Below, in pieces: positions 23,688 to 30,067 of a stretch of 41,981 nt of DNA. Position 1 is the stretch's first letter. Each line of letters begins with the position of its first letter. The stretch is from a virus: positions 1 through 41,981 of IMG/VR virus record IMGVR_UViG_3300011400_000010; one strand, written 5' to 3'. Below the pieces are notes generated by a model. The model was given only the letters and a program-made list of their open reading frames with translations, was not told the origin of the DNA and made no database searches. Position numbers and translations under genes: made by a program.

Positions 23688-24412
23688 TCTTTATGCCTGG
23701 ATTCGGGCGGCTCGTGGCACCTGATGCGCGTGACGGGAACTATCCCATGCGGCTGCGGCTCGATCCGTTGCGCGATCAGTTCTTCCCGACTGGCCTGCCT
23801 CTTGGGAATCGCCATTACTTTGCGGGTCCGGTCTTAGATCAGGGCAAGACTGGCACCTGTGTCGCGCATGGCTGGACGGCGAAGGTGAACGCCGCGCCGA
23901 TCATGCAGAAGATGTCCATCAATCCCTATGACTTCTACCGGCGCATCGTGCTGGTAGATGAATGGGGAGATAACGACTCCGAAGCCACGGCGTCCGATGA
24001 ACTGCTCCAGAACGGCACCAGCGTCCGAGCCGGCGCGAAGACGCTGATCAGTCTCGGCTATGCACAGAGCTACTTATGGGCTGAGAGCGGCGAGGACGTG
24101 CGAGCGTGGATGCTGGCGGGCTTCGGCGGCGTGGTTATCGGCGTGATCTGGACGCAGCACATGATGCAGACGGATGCGGATGGATTCGTCAGCTTCAGCG
24201 GGTCACACATGGGCGGTCACTGCGTCTACCTCAATGGCTGGAACGACAAGGTGAAGCGTGGCGGGAAGATCGTCCGGGCGGCTCGAGGGCAGAACTCGTG
24301 GGGCAAGGAATGGGGCCAGTCGGGACGGTTCTGGATCACGCTTGAAGATCTGGACTTTGCGATCACGTCGAACGGTGAAGCGTGTGCGTTGACTGAGCAG
24401 CGTGTGAAATGA
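23684..24412 (+). CDS. Papain-like (C1A) cysteine peptidase
   Basis: The 242-residue protein carries all active-site elements of papain-like peptidases: the oxyanion glutamine and catalytic cysteine in LDQGKTGTCVAHGW (Q53, C59), histidine in MGGHCVYLNGW (H179) and asparagine in RGQNSWGKEWGQSGRFWI (N204). There is no signal peptide or propeptide. The GTG start overlaps the lysin stop as GTGA, with GGAG five bases upstream; ATG 23693 is an alternative. In phages such enzymes could process virion proteins, degrade a host surface protein or assist lysis. Placement after the lysin favours a lysis or entry role, by inference. Confidence 0.85.
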   Translation: MIFMPGFGRLVAPDARDGNYPMRLRLDPLRDQFFPTGLPLGNRHYFAGPVLDQGKTGTCVAHGWTAKVNAAPIMQKMSINPYDFYRRIVLVDEWGDNDSEATASDELLQNGTSVRAGAKTLISLGYAQSYLWAESGEDVRAWMLAGFGGVVIGVIWTQHMMQTDADGFVSFSGSHMGGHCVYLNGWNDKVKRGGKIVRAARGQNSWGKEWGQSGRFWITLEDLDFAITSNGEACALTEQRVK

Positions 24413-26385
24413 CGGAGTGGTATTGCGATCTGACGCTCGGTCATGCCTCTGTCACGCTGATCAAAGACCGTCACCTAGAGTTCGGCGATTTCGACGTTCC
24501 GTTACCTAACGGCCAGAACCTGCTTTACGTGCGGATAGCGCCGAACGGGAGGCAGTTTGCCGGTGTGGGTCATGGCGATGATCACTGCTGGGAATGGGAT
24601 GGTCTATGGACGCGCCACGGTATTGCCTTCGGGCCGCAGAGCGTCATCTATGACCGGGACAACGCGCTGCATATTCTCGGCGGTCCTCCCTCTGTCGGCT
24701 ATCGCTATGTCACACCATCCAATGAGATCGTGACGTGCGATGCCACGCGCAAGCATCCGACGTTACCGATCTGGGATTGGACCGAGCTCGATAACGGCGT
24801 GATCATCGGGCAGGGCGGTGACAGGATAGGTCACGGCGACGATCCGGTGGTGGCGCACTTTGAAGGCGTCCTGCGGTTGCTCCAGGAGGGCCGCTGCCAC
24901 TTCGTCAATGCCTATGGTTCCGGCAACCAGGCGTGCTATGCCTGCGTCCGAGAGGACACCAATCAAGCCCTGACACGCTGGCTGACGCTGGATGAGATAC
25001 GGAACTCGCCAGCATGCGGAGAGGTCGAAGGGCCGATAGAGATCCCGGCAGTCAACCGTGCGCTATGGTTCGGAGCCTATGACCGGGACCACAATCAGAC
25101 GTTCCCGGCCAACTGCCGTATCCGGTGGGCTGAACATCAACCTGCCGTGCTCGAGGATCTTGCCGGCAAAGATCTGGCCTATTACGTCGCTGGTAATCCA
25201 GATGGGGATGCCGCAGCCATTGAACGGGCCTGTGTTGAGGCTCAGGCGTTTCAGCCTCCGCTGCCCGTGCTGGCCTACGTGCCGCATGGCGTGGCATTCC
25301 CACCTTCGGCGGACTGGATCGGGCTGGAAGGCTACCAGAAGACCTGGGAGAGCCTCCCGCAGTTCGAGCAGGCACGTCGGCAGCGAGCCTCAGAAGCCGG
25401 TAGGCCGGTTTGCCTGATCGGCCAGTGCTACACGTCCAATACCAATAACACGCCGAACCTGCGGCCTCTGGTGCCTGTCTTCGGGCGTTTCCTGCGAGAC
25501 GTGCCGAACTGCGTCGGCTTCGTCGCCTTCTCGGCAGGGCACTGGCGAGCCACGGGCTACGAGGACCATCCGGAAGTCCATCCGCTGTATCAGGAACTCT
25601 CGTCCACGATTACCACGCCGGCCAATGGTGGCGGCGGAGGAGGCCCGGTGCCGATCAGTATTGCGATAGGCGAGTATGTGCGGTCTGTCTCCAGACGCGA
25701 TCCGAATGGCTTTCTGCTGCCGTTCGATATCACGTCTGACACGCGCATCGAGAAGATCAGCCTGAGCATGGAGGGCGACGGGGCGGCTCCGATCGTGTTC
25801 GGCTTCCTCGAGGAGCCAGACGGGCGCTATGTGCGCGGGATGGCGTTCAAGCCAGTCGTCACTGGTGACTGGTTCCCGCTGGTCAAAGCGTGGGACGAGG
25901 ACGGCCAGCAAGCCACGCAGCGCGGTTCTGCAAAGGTGAAGGTCACAGAGGAGCCGGTCAATGGCCATCCGCCTCCGGTGGACTTGGGCGACCAACTGCC
26001 GCTCGTGACGCAGCTGCGGAAGGATCTCTTCCCTGACAAGTTCCAGCCGGGACATCCGCAGGCGAATCCCGAGGGCTTCCTGCCACTGCATGACATTGAG
26101 AAAGCGGCACTCTGGGCAAAGCATCTGGCGTGGAGTCTACGCGGCTCAGGCGTCGGGATGGTCAAAGCCAAGCCGGGATCAGCGAATCATGGCGGGGCGA
26201 ACTCGATCTCTCCAGGCGGTTATACCTCGGACATCGTGGCACTCGAGGACGGCCAGCATTGGGACTTTCAGATCGACGGCGCGGAAGGTGCGGCGTATCC
26301 GACATGGGCGAAGGATGAGAATCCCGCGAACCAGCCGCCGGTCGCGGCTCGATGGGTGCCGGCGTTCGAGCCGTCTACACCGTAA
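24409..26385 (+). CDS. Large multidomain putative virion or host-surface protein
   Basis: The 658-residue protein is not assigned to a family. An N-terminal beta region (residues 1-130, ARIAPNGRQFAGVGHGDDH-type repeats) is followed at about 225-400 by a segment that reads like a TIM-barrel glycosidase-like fold (ALWFGAYDRDHNQTFP, LAYVPHGVAFPPSADWIGLEG, CVGFVAFSAGHW), then a glycine linker at about 408-415, an immunoglobulin-like domain (ISIAIGEYVRSVSRRD to KVKVTEE) and a C-terminal domain (HLAWSLRGSGVGMVKAKPGS, GQHWDFQID) seen in other phage proteins. It may bind or cleave a surface polysaccharide. It sits between the cysteine peptidase and the holin candidate. Confidence 0.5.
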   Translation: MTEWYCDLTLGHASVTLIKDRHLEFGDFDVPLPNGQNLLYVRIAPNGRQFAGVGHGDDHCWEWDGLWTRHGIAFGPQSVIYDRDNALHILGGPPSVGYRYVTPSNEIVTCDATRKHPTLPIWDWTELDNGVIIGQGGDRIGHGDDPVVAHFEGVLRLLQEGRCHFVNAYGSGNQACYACVREDTNQALTRWLTLDEIRNSPACGEVEGPIEIPAVNRALWFGAYDRDHNQTFPANCRIRWAEHQPAVLEDLAGKDLAYYVAGNPDGDAAAIERACVEAQAFQPPLPVLAYVPHGVAFPPSADWIGLEGYQKTWESLPQFEQARRQRASEAGRPVCLIGQCYTSNTNNTPNLRPLVPVFGRFLRDVPNCVGFVAFSAGHWRATGYEDHPEVHPLYQELSSTITTPANGGGGGGPVPISIAIGEYVRSVSRRDPNGFLLPFDITSDTRIEKISLSMEGDGAAPIVFGFLEEPDGRYVRGMAFKPVVTGDWFPLVKAWDEDGQQATQRGSAKVKVTEEPVNGHPPPVDLGDQLPLVTQLRKDLFPDKFQPGHPQANPEGFLPLHDIEKAALWAKHLAWSLRGSGVGMVKAKPGSANHGGANSISPGGYTSDIVALEDGQHWDFQIDGAEGAAYPTWAKDENPANQPPVAARWVPAFEPSTP

Positions 26386-26398
26386 AAGGAGATTCGAT

Positions 26399-26716
26399 AT
26401 GGATGCTGGAGCGATTCTCGTTGTCTCGGGCGCAGTCGTGGCGCTGACGCAGTTGATTAAGTGGGCTGGCGTGCAGGACAAATACGGCCCGATAGCCGTG
26501 CTGGCGCTGGCGCTGGCTGGCGTGGCGTTCTGGGGCTATTCCGAAGGGACGTTTGAGAGGACGAAGGCGTTCCAGTATTTTGCTGGTTGGGTGGCGGTGG
26601 CCACGTCGGCGGCTGGCGCGTTCGGCTTTACCAGGGCGACATCGGCAGCGGTGACATCCATCAAAGAGCCGCCGAAGGGTGGCGCTGGTGGCAGTCCGAC
26701 CGTCAAAGACAACTGA
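26399..26716 (+). CDS. Holin candidate
   Basis: The 105-residue protein has three hydrophobic segments at about residues 3-22, 29-48 (YGPIAVLALALAGVAFWGYS) and 57-79 (AFQYFAGWVAVATSAAGAFGF), then a short charged Gly-rich tail, the topology of class I holins. The ATG at 26399 has AAGGAG seven bases upstream, the strongest ribosome binding site in the region. The frame extends upstream to 26090 inside the previous gene, but that part is not coding. It is the last gene of the rightward late operon and is followed by a strong hairpin. Confidence 0.72.
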   Translation: MDAGAILVVSGAVVALTQLIKWAGVQDKYGPIAVLALALAGVAFWGYSEGTFERTKAFQYFAGWVAVATSAAGAFGFTRATSAAVTSIKEPPKGGAGGSPTVKDN

Positions 26717-26726
26717 CAGGAATGAT

Positions 26727-26787
26727 GGACGGCTACGGCTGGATGGGACTTCCGTCGCCCCGATGGGATGCCAGCCGTTAGCCGTTC
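26727..26787. terminator. Bidirectional terminator between converging operons
   Basis: A long stem forms between 26727-26742 and 26771-26787: CGGCTACGGCTGG on the left pairs with CCAGCCGTTAGCCG on the right with a single bulged T, extended by three more pairs including one wobble. It lies exactly between the stop of the holin candidate and the stop of the converging SprT-like gene. Confidence 0.75.
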
Positions 26788-26788
26788 G

Positions 26789-27121
26789 TCAGCGTCTCGG
26801 TTTCTTCTGATAGCTTTTGAGCATTCCCGGCACCGCATCCAGTGTGCCGCCGAGTCTGACGACTTCGTGCCTCCATACGTCGGTGTGACCGTGGCCTGTT
26901 GTCAGATGCGCGAGTTCGTGAATGACCAGCTCACGGCAGGACAGCCGATCTACTCGCCGGAAGCACAGCCAGCCTTTATGCGGTCCTGACGTGTGCGCGT
27001 GGGCCTTCGCTCGGAAGCTGGAGCCGTCGCCACGGCTGACGCAGCCGCCGACATAGACGCCGCGAATGGCGAAGGATCGCAGCAGTTCAACCGGCCACTT
27101 CTCACGCGGGATGCTTGGCAT
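26789..27121 (-). CDS. SprT/WLM-like zinc metallopeptidase
   Basis: The 110-residue protein contains the zincin motif VIHELAHLTTGHGHTDVW: H68, E69 and H72 form HExxH, and H79 is the likely third ligand. The arrangement is that of SprT/Wss1-like peptidases, some of which clear DNA-protein crosslinks in other organisms. The product is small, with a basic C-terminus (KSYQKKPRR) but no separate DNA-binding domain. It is the last gene of a three-gene leftward operon and overlaps the peptide gene upstream closely. A role in removing host proteins from DNA is possible but inferred. Confidence 0.75.
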   Translation of the reverse strand: MPSIPREKWPVELLRSFAIRGVYVGGCVSRGDGSSFRAKAHAHTSGPHKGWLCFRRVDRLSCRELVIHELAHLTTGHGHTDVWRHEVVRLGGTLDAVPGMLKSYQKKPRR

Positions 27122-27123
27122 GA

Positions 27124-27222
27124 TCAGCCTCTCAGCTTCCGCAGGAGCTTCTGATACTCAACTTCCCAGTTGTGCTCGACCGGCGTGCGGCGGAACCATG
27201 AGAACAGATTCATCCAAGTCAT
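27124..27222 (-). CDS. 32-residue peptide in leftward operon
   Basis: A short ORF (MTWMNLFSWFRRTPVEHNWE and 12 further residues, ending KLLRKLRG) starts with an ATGA overlap on the zinc-ribbon/HNH gene and ends just before the SprT-like start. AAAGGA lies about nine bases upstream. It has an aromatic amphipathic N-terminus and a basic C-terminus. The overlaps favour translation; function unknown. Confidence 0.5.
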   Translation of the reverse strand: MTWMNLFSWFRRTPVEHNWEVEYQKLLRKLRG

Positions 27223-27602
27223 TTCGCTGATCCTTTCTTCTGCTTAGATTTCGGTCTACCGCCTAGCTTGCCGTTTATGCGCGGTCTGGACCGTTTCAGT
27301 TCTACGTGTCGCTTGGCGTGGCAGGAGTCGCAGAGCCACGTCACAGCTAAGGGCTTCCGGTAATTCTCATGGTGAGCACAGGTATATGTGTGCTCTCCAC
27401 ATCGGGCGCAGATATTAGGGCGGACCAGTTCGCCGTATTTGAGAGCCGCAGCGACTTTCTGATGTGCCGATCTCCGACCCGGGAACTTCGCACGCCATGC
27501 GAGCACGGCCTTACGGGAACATGGCCGACAGTAAGAGCGCGGCGGCTCATAAAACTCAGAGAGCGGCTTGGCCTCTCTACATCTCGCGCACACTCGATCC
27601 AT
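27219..27602 (-). CDS. HNH-like protein with zinc ribbons
   Basis: The 127-residue protein has two cysteine clusters: CARCREAKPLSEFY followed by YCRPCSRK near the N-terminus, and CARCGEHTYTCAHHENYRKP with WLCDSCHAKRHVE near residues 70-105, the pattern of HNH/endonuclease VII-like phage proteins in which AHHENY supplies the catalytic histidines. The C-terminus is lysine-rich. The frame is open upstream to 27704, but ATG 27602 sits seven bases downstream of a strong -10 element, which would make this a leaderless message. It is the first gene of the leftward operon. Confidence 0.7.
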   Translation of the reverse strand: MDRVCARCREAKPLSEFYEPPRSYCRPCSRKAVLAWRAKFPGRRSAHQKVAAALKYGELVRPNICARCGEHTYTCAHHENYRKPLAVTWLCDSCHAKRHVELKRSRPRINGKLGGRPKSKQKKGSAK

Positions 27603-27608
27603 TGGTAA

Positions 27609-27637
27609 AATATATAACCACCGATTAGACCTGTCAA
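27609..27637 (-). promoter_or_regulatory. Leftward promoter producing a leaderless transcript
   Basis: Read on the minus strand, TTGACA (27637-27632) and TATATT (27614-27609) are separated by exactly 17 bases. The seventh base after the -10 is the A of the ATG at 27602, the usual start distance, so the message should begin at its start codon. No ribosome binding site is present. Confidence 0.75.
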
Positions 27638-27680
27638 CCAGGAAAGCGACAACCGGCTGTTGATTTTCTGAAGGGGAAAG

Positions 27681-27752
27681 CGAAACAGGCCAAAATAGGC
27701 GCATTTTCGTGACGAATTAAAATAGTTTCAATTTTCTGTTGACACTGTTTCG
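27681..27752. promoter_or_regulatory. Candidate operator region between divergent promoters
   Basis: CGAAACAG (27681-27688) and its inverse CTGTTTCG (27745-27752) flank the region; the second lies inside the spacer of the rightward promoter. A perfect 11-bp palindrome TTCGTGACGAA occupies 27706-27716, and GGAAAGCGA is repeated directly at 27641-27649 and 27675-27683. These are likely sites for the Cro/C1-type protein encoded at 27776, though none is proven. Confidence 0.5.
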
Positions 27753-27768
27753 GCTGTGGGCGTATCGT
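27739..27768 (+). promoter_or_regulatory. Rightward promoter at the regulator gene
   Basis: TTGACA (27739-27744) and TATCGT (27763-27768) are separated by 18 bases. The expected start falls at 27774-27776, within two bases of the GTG start of the regulator, so this transcript also has almost no leader, as in phage lambda's cI maintenance message. Confidence 0.65.
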
Positions 27769-27775
27769 CCCTGAA

Positions 27776-28003
27776 GTGAAGTCACAACGATTCGACGTGG
27801 ACCTGATCCGGCGCGACATGGATATCCAGGGCTGGAACCAGCGCGAGCTGGCACGGCTGGCTGGCCTGTCCGAGCAAGTCGTCAGCATGTTTATGTCAGG
27901 CACGAGCCAAACCGCGAAGACCGCGATTGCGATTGCGCGAGCGTTCGGCTACAAGACCTCTCGCCGTTATCTCATCTCCAAGCATCAGGAGCGTGTGGCA
28001 TGA
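27776..28003 (+). CDS. Cro/C1-type (XRE) transcriptional regulator
   Basis: The 75-residue protein is almost entirely a lambda-repressor-like helix-turn-helix: WNQRELARLAGLSEQVVSMF spans helices 2 and 3, preceded by a first helix (VDLIRRDMDIQG). There is no C-terminal peptidase or dimer domain, so it is closer to Cro than to CI. The GTG start is required to include helix 1; ATG 27818 would truncate it. It is expressed from its own promoter with virtually no leader and lies opposite an HNH/SprT operon. It probably represses one or both divergent promoters. Confidence 0.82.
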   Translation: MKSQRFDVDLIRRDMDIQGWNQRELARLAGLSEQVVSMFMSGTSQTAKTAIAIARAFGYKTSRRYLISKHQERVA

Positions 28004-28107
28004 GAGCGAAACAGACTCGTGCGGCGGCTGGTGTGCTTTTCTCATTAACCATAGAGAGAAGCAGGAACACATCGGCTGTCGCGCAGTCTGTTGCGCTTTC
28101 GAGGTGA
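28000..28107 (+). CDS. Possible 35-residue ORF
   Basis: An ATG overlapping the regulator stop (ATGA) opens a 35-residue frame (MRAKQTRAAAGVLFSLTIER to a VALSR end). It is basic and resembles no known protein. It contains a copy of a duplicated element also found near 28800, so it may be leader sequence rather than a gene. Confidence 0.25.
   Translation: MRAKQTRAAAGVLFSLTIERSRNTSAVAQSVALSR
28064..28097 (+). repeat. Duplicated element, copy 1
   Basis: This stretch shares the blocks GGAACACAT, CGGCTG and CAGTCTGTTGCGCT, in order, with 28800-28834. It ends 13 bases before a small membrane-protein gene. More distant similarity (AACAG, GCTGGTG) continues upstream of both copies. Confidence 0.6.
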
Positions 28108-28109
28108 GT

Positions 28110-28271
28110 ATGCGCGATAACCTGGAACTCGAATCAGAACGCGAAGATCCGCTGGATGCGATGGACGAAGCGCAGCGCGTGGCAGATCACGGCTTCACGC
28201 TGCTGGTGCTGATCTGTGTCGTCTGCGTGCTGGCAATCTGGATGATTGCGCGAATGGGCGTGACCTCGTGA
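28110..28271 (+). CDS. Small single-pass membrane protein
   Basis: The 53-residue product has an acidic N-terminus (ELESEREDPLDAMDE) and one hydrophobic helix at about residues 30-46 (TLLVLICVVCVLAIWMI). GAGGTG lies just before the ATG, with a very short spacer; GTG 28104 is an in-frame alternative start. Function unknown. Its stop overlaps a GTG that also lies in the arm of a 15-bp hairpin. Confidence 0.55.
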   Translation: MRDNLELESEREDPLDAMDEAQRVADHGFTLLVLICVVCVLAIWMIARMGVTS

Positions 28272-28312
28272 GGCTCTGGAAGGCTGTGCGTGCCTGGTTC
28301 CAGAGCCTCACG
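28267..28312 (+). other. Perfect 15-bp hairpin
   Basis: CGTGAGGCTCTGGAA (28267-28281) is the exact reverse complement of TTCCAGAGCCTCACG (28298-28312), with a 16-base loop that can itself pair GGC with GCC. This is the strongest simple stem in the window. No U run follows, so it does not look like a standard terminator. The left arm includes the stop of the membrane-protein gene and the next GTG. Confidence 0.8.
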
Positions 28313-28393
28313 CGGCGGGAGTCGCCAGTGCTCTGCGATCAGATGCGGCAAGTGTGGAAGCTCCAGAATAAAGATGCCGGTGTGAAGTGGTGA
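28268..28393 (+). CDS. Possible 41-residue ORF over the hairpin
   Basis: A GTG overlapping the previous stop (GTGA) opens a basic 41-residue frame (MRLWKAVRAWFQSLTRRESP to NKDAGVKW) whose first 15 codons are the hairpin. It couples by another GTGA to the zinc-ribbon-like gene. Such sequences can be short basic phage proteins, but the frame could equally be a by-product of the hairpin. Confidence 0.35.
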   Translation: MRLWKAVRAWFQSLTRRESPVLCDQMRQVWKLQNKDAGVKW

Positions 28394-28587
28394 CCAAGAT
28401 GGGGCAAATCTTCGCATCAGGCGATATATGGCAAGCCTATACCAAGTGGCTAGCCGAAGAAGCTGCGTGTCAGGATTGCGGAGCCAAGTATTCAGACCGC
28501 AAGATAAACCACAACGGCGCATTTATAGATCCGTGGGTTTCTGAAACGCTGTGTCAAGACTGCTTCAAGAAGCGGTGTGCCAAGTGA
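28390..28587 (+). CDS. Small zinc-ribbon-like protein
   Basis: The 65-residue protein has CQDCGAKYSDRK and, 20 residues later, LCQDCFKKRC, giving two CxxC pairs that could hold one zinc ion. I start at the GTG giving a GTGA overlap; an ATG at 28399 is an alternative. Its role is unknown; proteins of this size and pattern are common in phage early regions. Confidence 0.55.
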   Translation: MTKMGQIFASGDIWQAYTKWLAEEAACQDCGAKYSDRKINHNGAFIDPWVSETLCQDCFKKRCAK

Positions 28588-28733
28588 GCAACACGTTCAT
28601 CGTCTTCCAGTTAGTCGCGCTCGGGCTGATCCTGCTGGCGGTCTGGCACTGGTTCCTGAATTGGGCTGATGCGGAACTGCGGCGACGGCGCGTGCTCAAG
28701 ATGATCGAGCGGCGATTGCAGGAAGAGGACTGA
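28584..28733 (+). CDS. Small membrane protein with basic tail
   Basis: The 49-residue product has a hydrophobic helix at about residues 4-26 (TFIVFQLVALGLILLAVWHWFL) followed by a strongly basic tail (ELRRRRVLKMIERR). It starts with a GTGA overlap. It may be a single-pass inner-membrane peptide; no family recognised. Confidence 0.55.
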   Translation: MSNTFIVFQLVALGLILLAVWHWFLNWADAELRRRRVLKMIERRLQEED

Positions 28734-28799
28734 GGGTGGAACAGGCTGACTAGCTGGTGCGTGGCTCAAACTTAGCCAATTCTGGTCTAGGGGAGGGAC

Positions 28800-28834
28800 G
28801 GACACATGCTACCGGCTGGTCAGTCTGTTGCGCT
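28800..28834 (+). repeat. Duplicated element, copy 2
   Basis: This stretch carries the same ordered blocks as 28064-28097 (GGACACAT, CGGCTG, CAGTCTGTTGCGCT) with small indels, 59 bases before the gene at 28893. It lies in a 159-base gap that otherwise holds only a hairpin. Confidence 0.6.
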
Positions 28835-28845
28835 CCAAACAAAAA

Positions 28846-28870
28846 GGGCGACTGCGTGAAACAGCCGCCC
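28846..28870 (+). other. Hairpin upstream of 28893 gene
   Basis: GGGCGACTG (28846-28854) pairs with CAGCCGCCC (28862-28870) around a seven-base loop, with one A-C mismatch. An A-rich stretch precedes it. It ends 22 bases before the next start and could be a leader structure or, read leftward, a terminator. Confidence 0.5.
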
Positions 28871-28892
28871 AAGCGTGAAAGAGAGATACAGC

Positions 28893-29228
28893 ATGCACAG
28901 TCTAACCGCACCAGACAGTCCGGGTCAAACCATGCCGAAACGATCCAGGCCGGATATCCCGCAGACTCCAGACTCCATCGCCAAAGCCAAAGCGGACTGC
29001 GAAGCCGCTCGGGACGAGGCTCGGCGCACAACAGGGCTGGAGATCGGGCCGGACGGCTTTGCGCGACTGCCGCAGGGCTCGTGCCTGGACGACATCGAGC
29101 ATCTGATTGACGTGCATGGGTTGCGAGCGTTTCTCGCGGCTGCGATGAAGGCTGCGGCTGGTCGGCATATCGTGGTGAGTTTTCGCGATACGGATCGCGT
29201 GGCGTCTCTGCTGGAAGGTGGTCAGTAA
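28893..29228 (+). CDS. Hypothetical protein
   Basis: The 111-residue protein starts at an ATG with GAGAG seven bases upstream. It has a basic N-terminus, a helical middle (DSIAKAKADCEAARDEARRT) and a globular C-terminus (LDDIEHLIDVHGLRAFLAAAMKAAAG, IVVSFRDTDRVASLL). It is coupled by ATG overlap to the possible annealing protein, suggesting a role in recombination or DNA metabolism. No family recognised. Confidence 0.6.
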   Translation: MHSLTAPDSPGQTMPKRSRPDIPQTPDSIAKAKADCEAARDEARRTTGLEIGPDGFARLPQGSCLDDIEHLIDVHGLRAFLAAAMKAAAGRHIVVSFRDTDRVASLLEGGQ

Positions 29229-30067
29229 TGGAAAGCGTGGCTGATATCGCTCGCCGGATGCCGCTCCCGATGCCGCAGAAGCCGGCGCTTGATCCGTCCA
29301 TCATCCAGCAGGTTCTGCTCGATGGTGATCTGTCTCGGCTCAGTGACTCGGAACGGTTGAGTTATTACCAGCGAGTCTGCGAGTCCATCGGCCTGAATCC
29401 GCTGACGCAGCCGTTTGCCTACATCAAACTGAACGGCAAGTTGATCCTCTATGCGCTCAAAGCCGCGACCGAGCAACTGCGAATGATCCACGGTGTCAGC
29501 ATCACCGAAGTGACCTCGCAGAACATTGGCGACGTGTTCGTGGTTACTGCGAAAGCGCAGAACCGTGACGGGCGAACCGATGCCAGCACCGGAGCTGTCG
29601 CCATCGGCAACCTGAAAGGCGAATCGCTCGCCAATGGTCTGATGAAAGCCGAGACGAAGGCGAAGCGCCGAGTGACGCTGTCTATCTGCGGACTCGGGAT
29701 GTTGGATGAGACAGAAGTCGAAACGATCCGTCAGGAGCCTCCGCCGCTGGTTGTCGAGGCCGTGAAGGATCAGCCTGAGCCGCCGGCAGGAGCGGTCTAC
29801 ATCCGGCGCATCGAGCAGCAGAGCCGCAAGACACGCAACGGTGGCACGTTTGAGTGGGCCGATGTGACCTTCCATAACGGCGAGATTGCGCTGGCGAAGG
29901 GTGCTCAGCTTGTCGGGCTGCTGGAGCAGATCGCGCAGGACCGGGAGCCGGTTGTCGTGACGGTGGAGCCCAATAAGAAGGGCTTTGCGGAGATCACTGA
30001 AGCGGTGCGCTGGAAGCCGGAAGAAGTGCAGCCCGAACAGCCCACGCTCGAGGATGCGCCGTTCTAA
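29228..30067 (+). CDS. Probable phage recombination/DNA-binding protein
   Basis: This 279-residue protein has an N-terminal domain with RLSYYQRVCESIGLNPLTQP, KLILYALKAATEQLRMIHGV, DGRTDASTGAVAIGNLKG and LMKAETKAKRRVTLSICGLG, an architecture recurring in phage genomes next to recombination genes and somewhat reminiscent of RecT/Rad52-type annealing proteins. A C-terminal section (about 180-260) looks like an OB fold (GGTFEWADVTFHNGEI). The neighbouring NinB-like, HNH and VRR-NUC genes support a recombination role. The family assignment is tentative. Confidence 0.55.
   Translation: MESVADIARRMPLPMPQKPALDPSIIQQVLLDGDLSRLSDSERLSYYQRVCESIGLNPLTQPFAYIKLNGKLILYALKAATEQLRMIHGVSITEVTSQNIGDVFVVTAKAQNRDGRTDASTGAVAIGNLKGESLANGLMKAETKAKRRVTLSICGLGMLDETEVETIRQEPPPLVVEAVKDQPEPPAGAVYIRRIEQQSRKTRNGGTFEWADVTFHNGEIALAKGAQLVGLLEQIAQDREPVVVTVEPNKKGFAEITEAVRWKPEEVQPEQPTLEDAPF

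Noticed and set aside
27600-28003. Considered a lysogeny module with integrase
   Set aside because: Only a small Cro-type regulator is present; no tyrosine or serine recombinase, attachment site or CI-type repressor was found in the window.
28757-29110. 117-codon open frame overlapping the 28893 gene
   Set aside because: Composition is Arg/Ser-rich in the manner of a shifted frame; the alternative frame at 28893 has a ribosome binding site and couples to the next gene.
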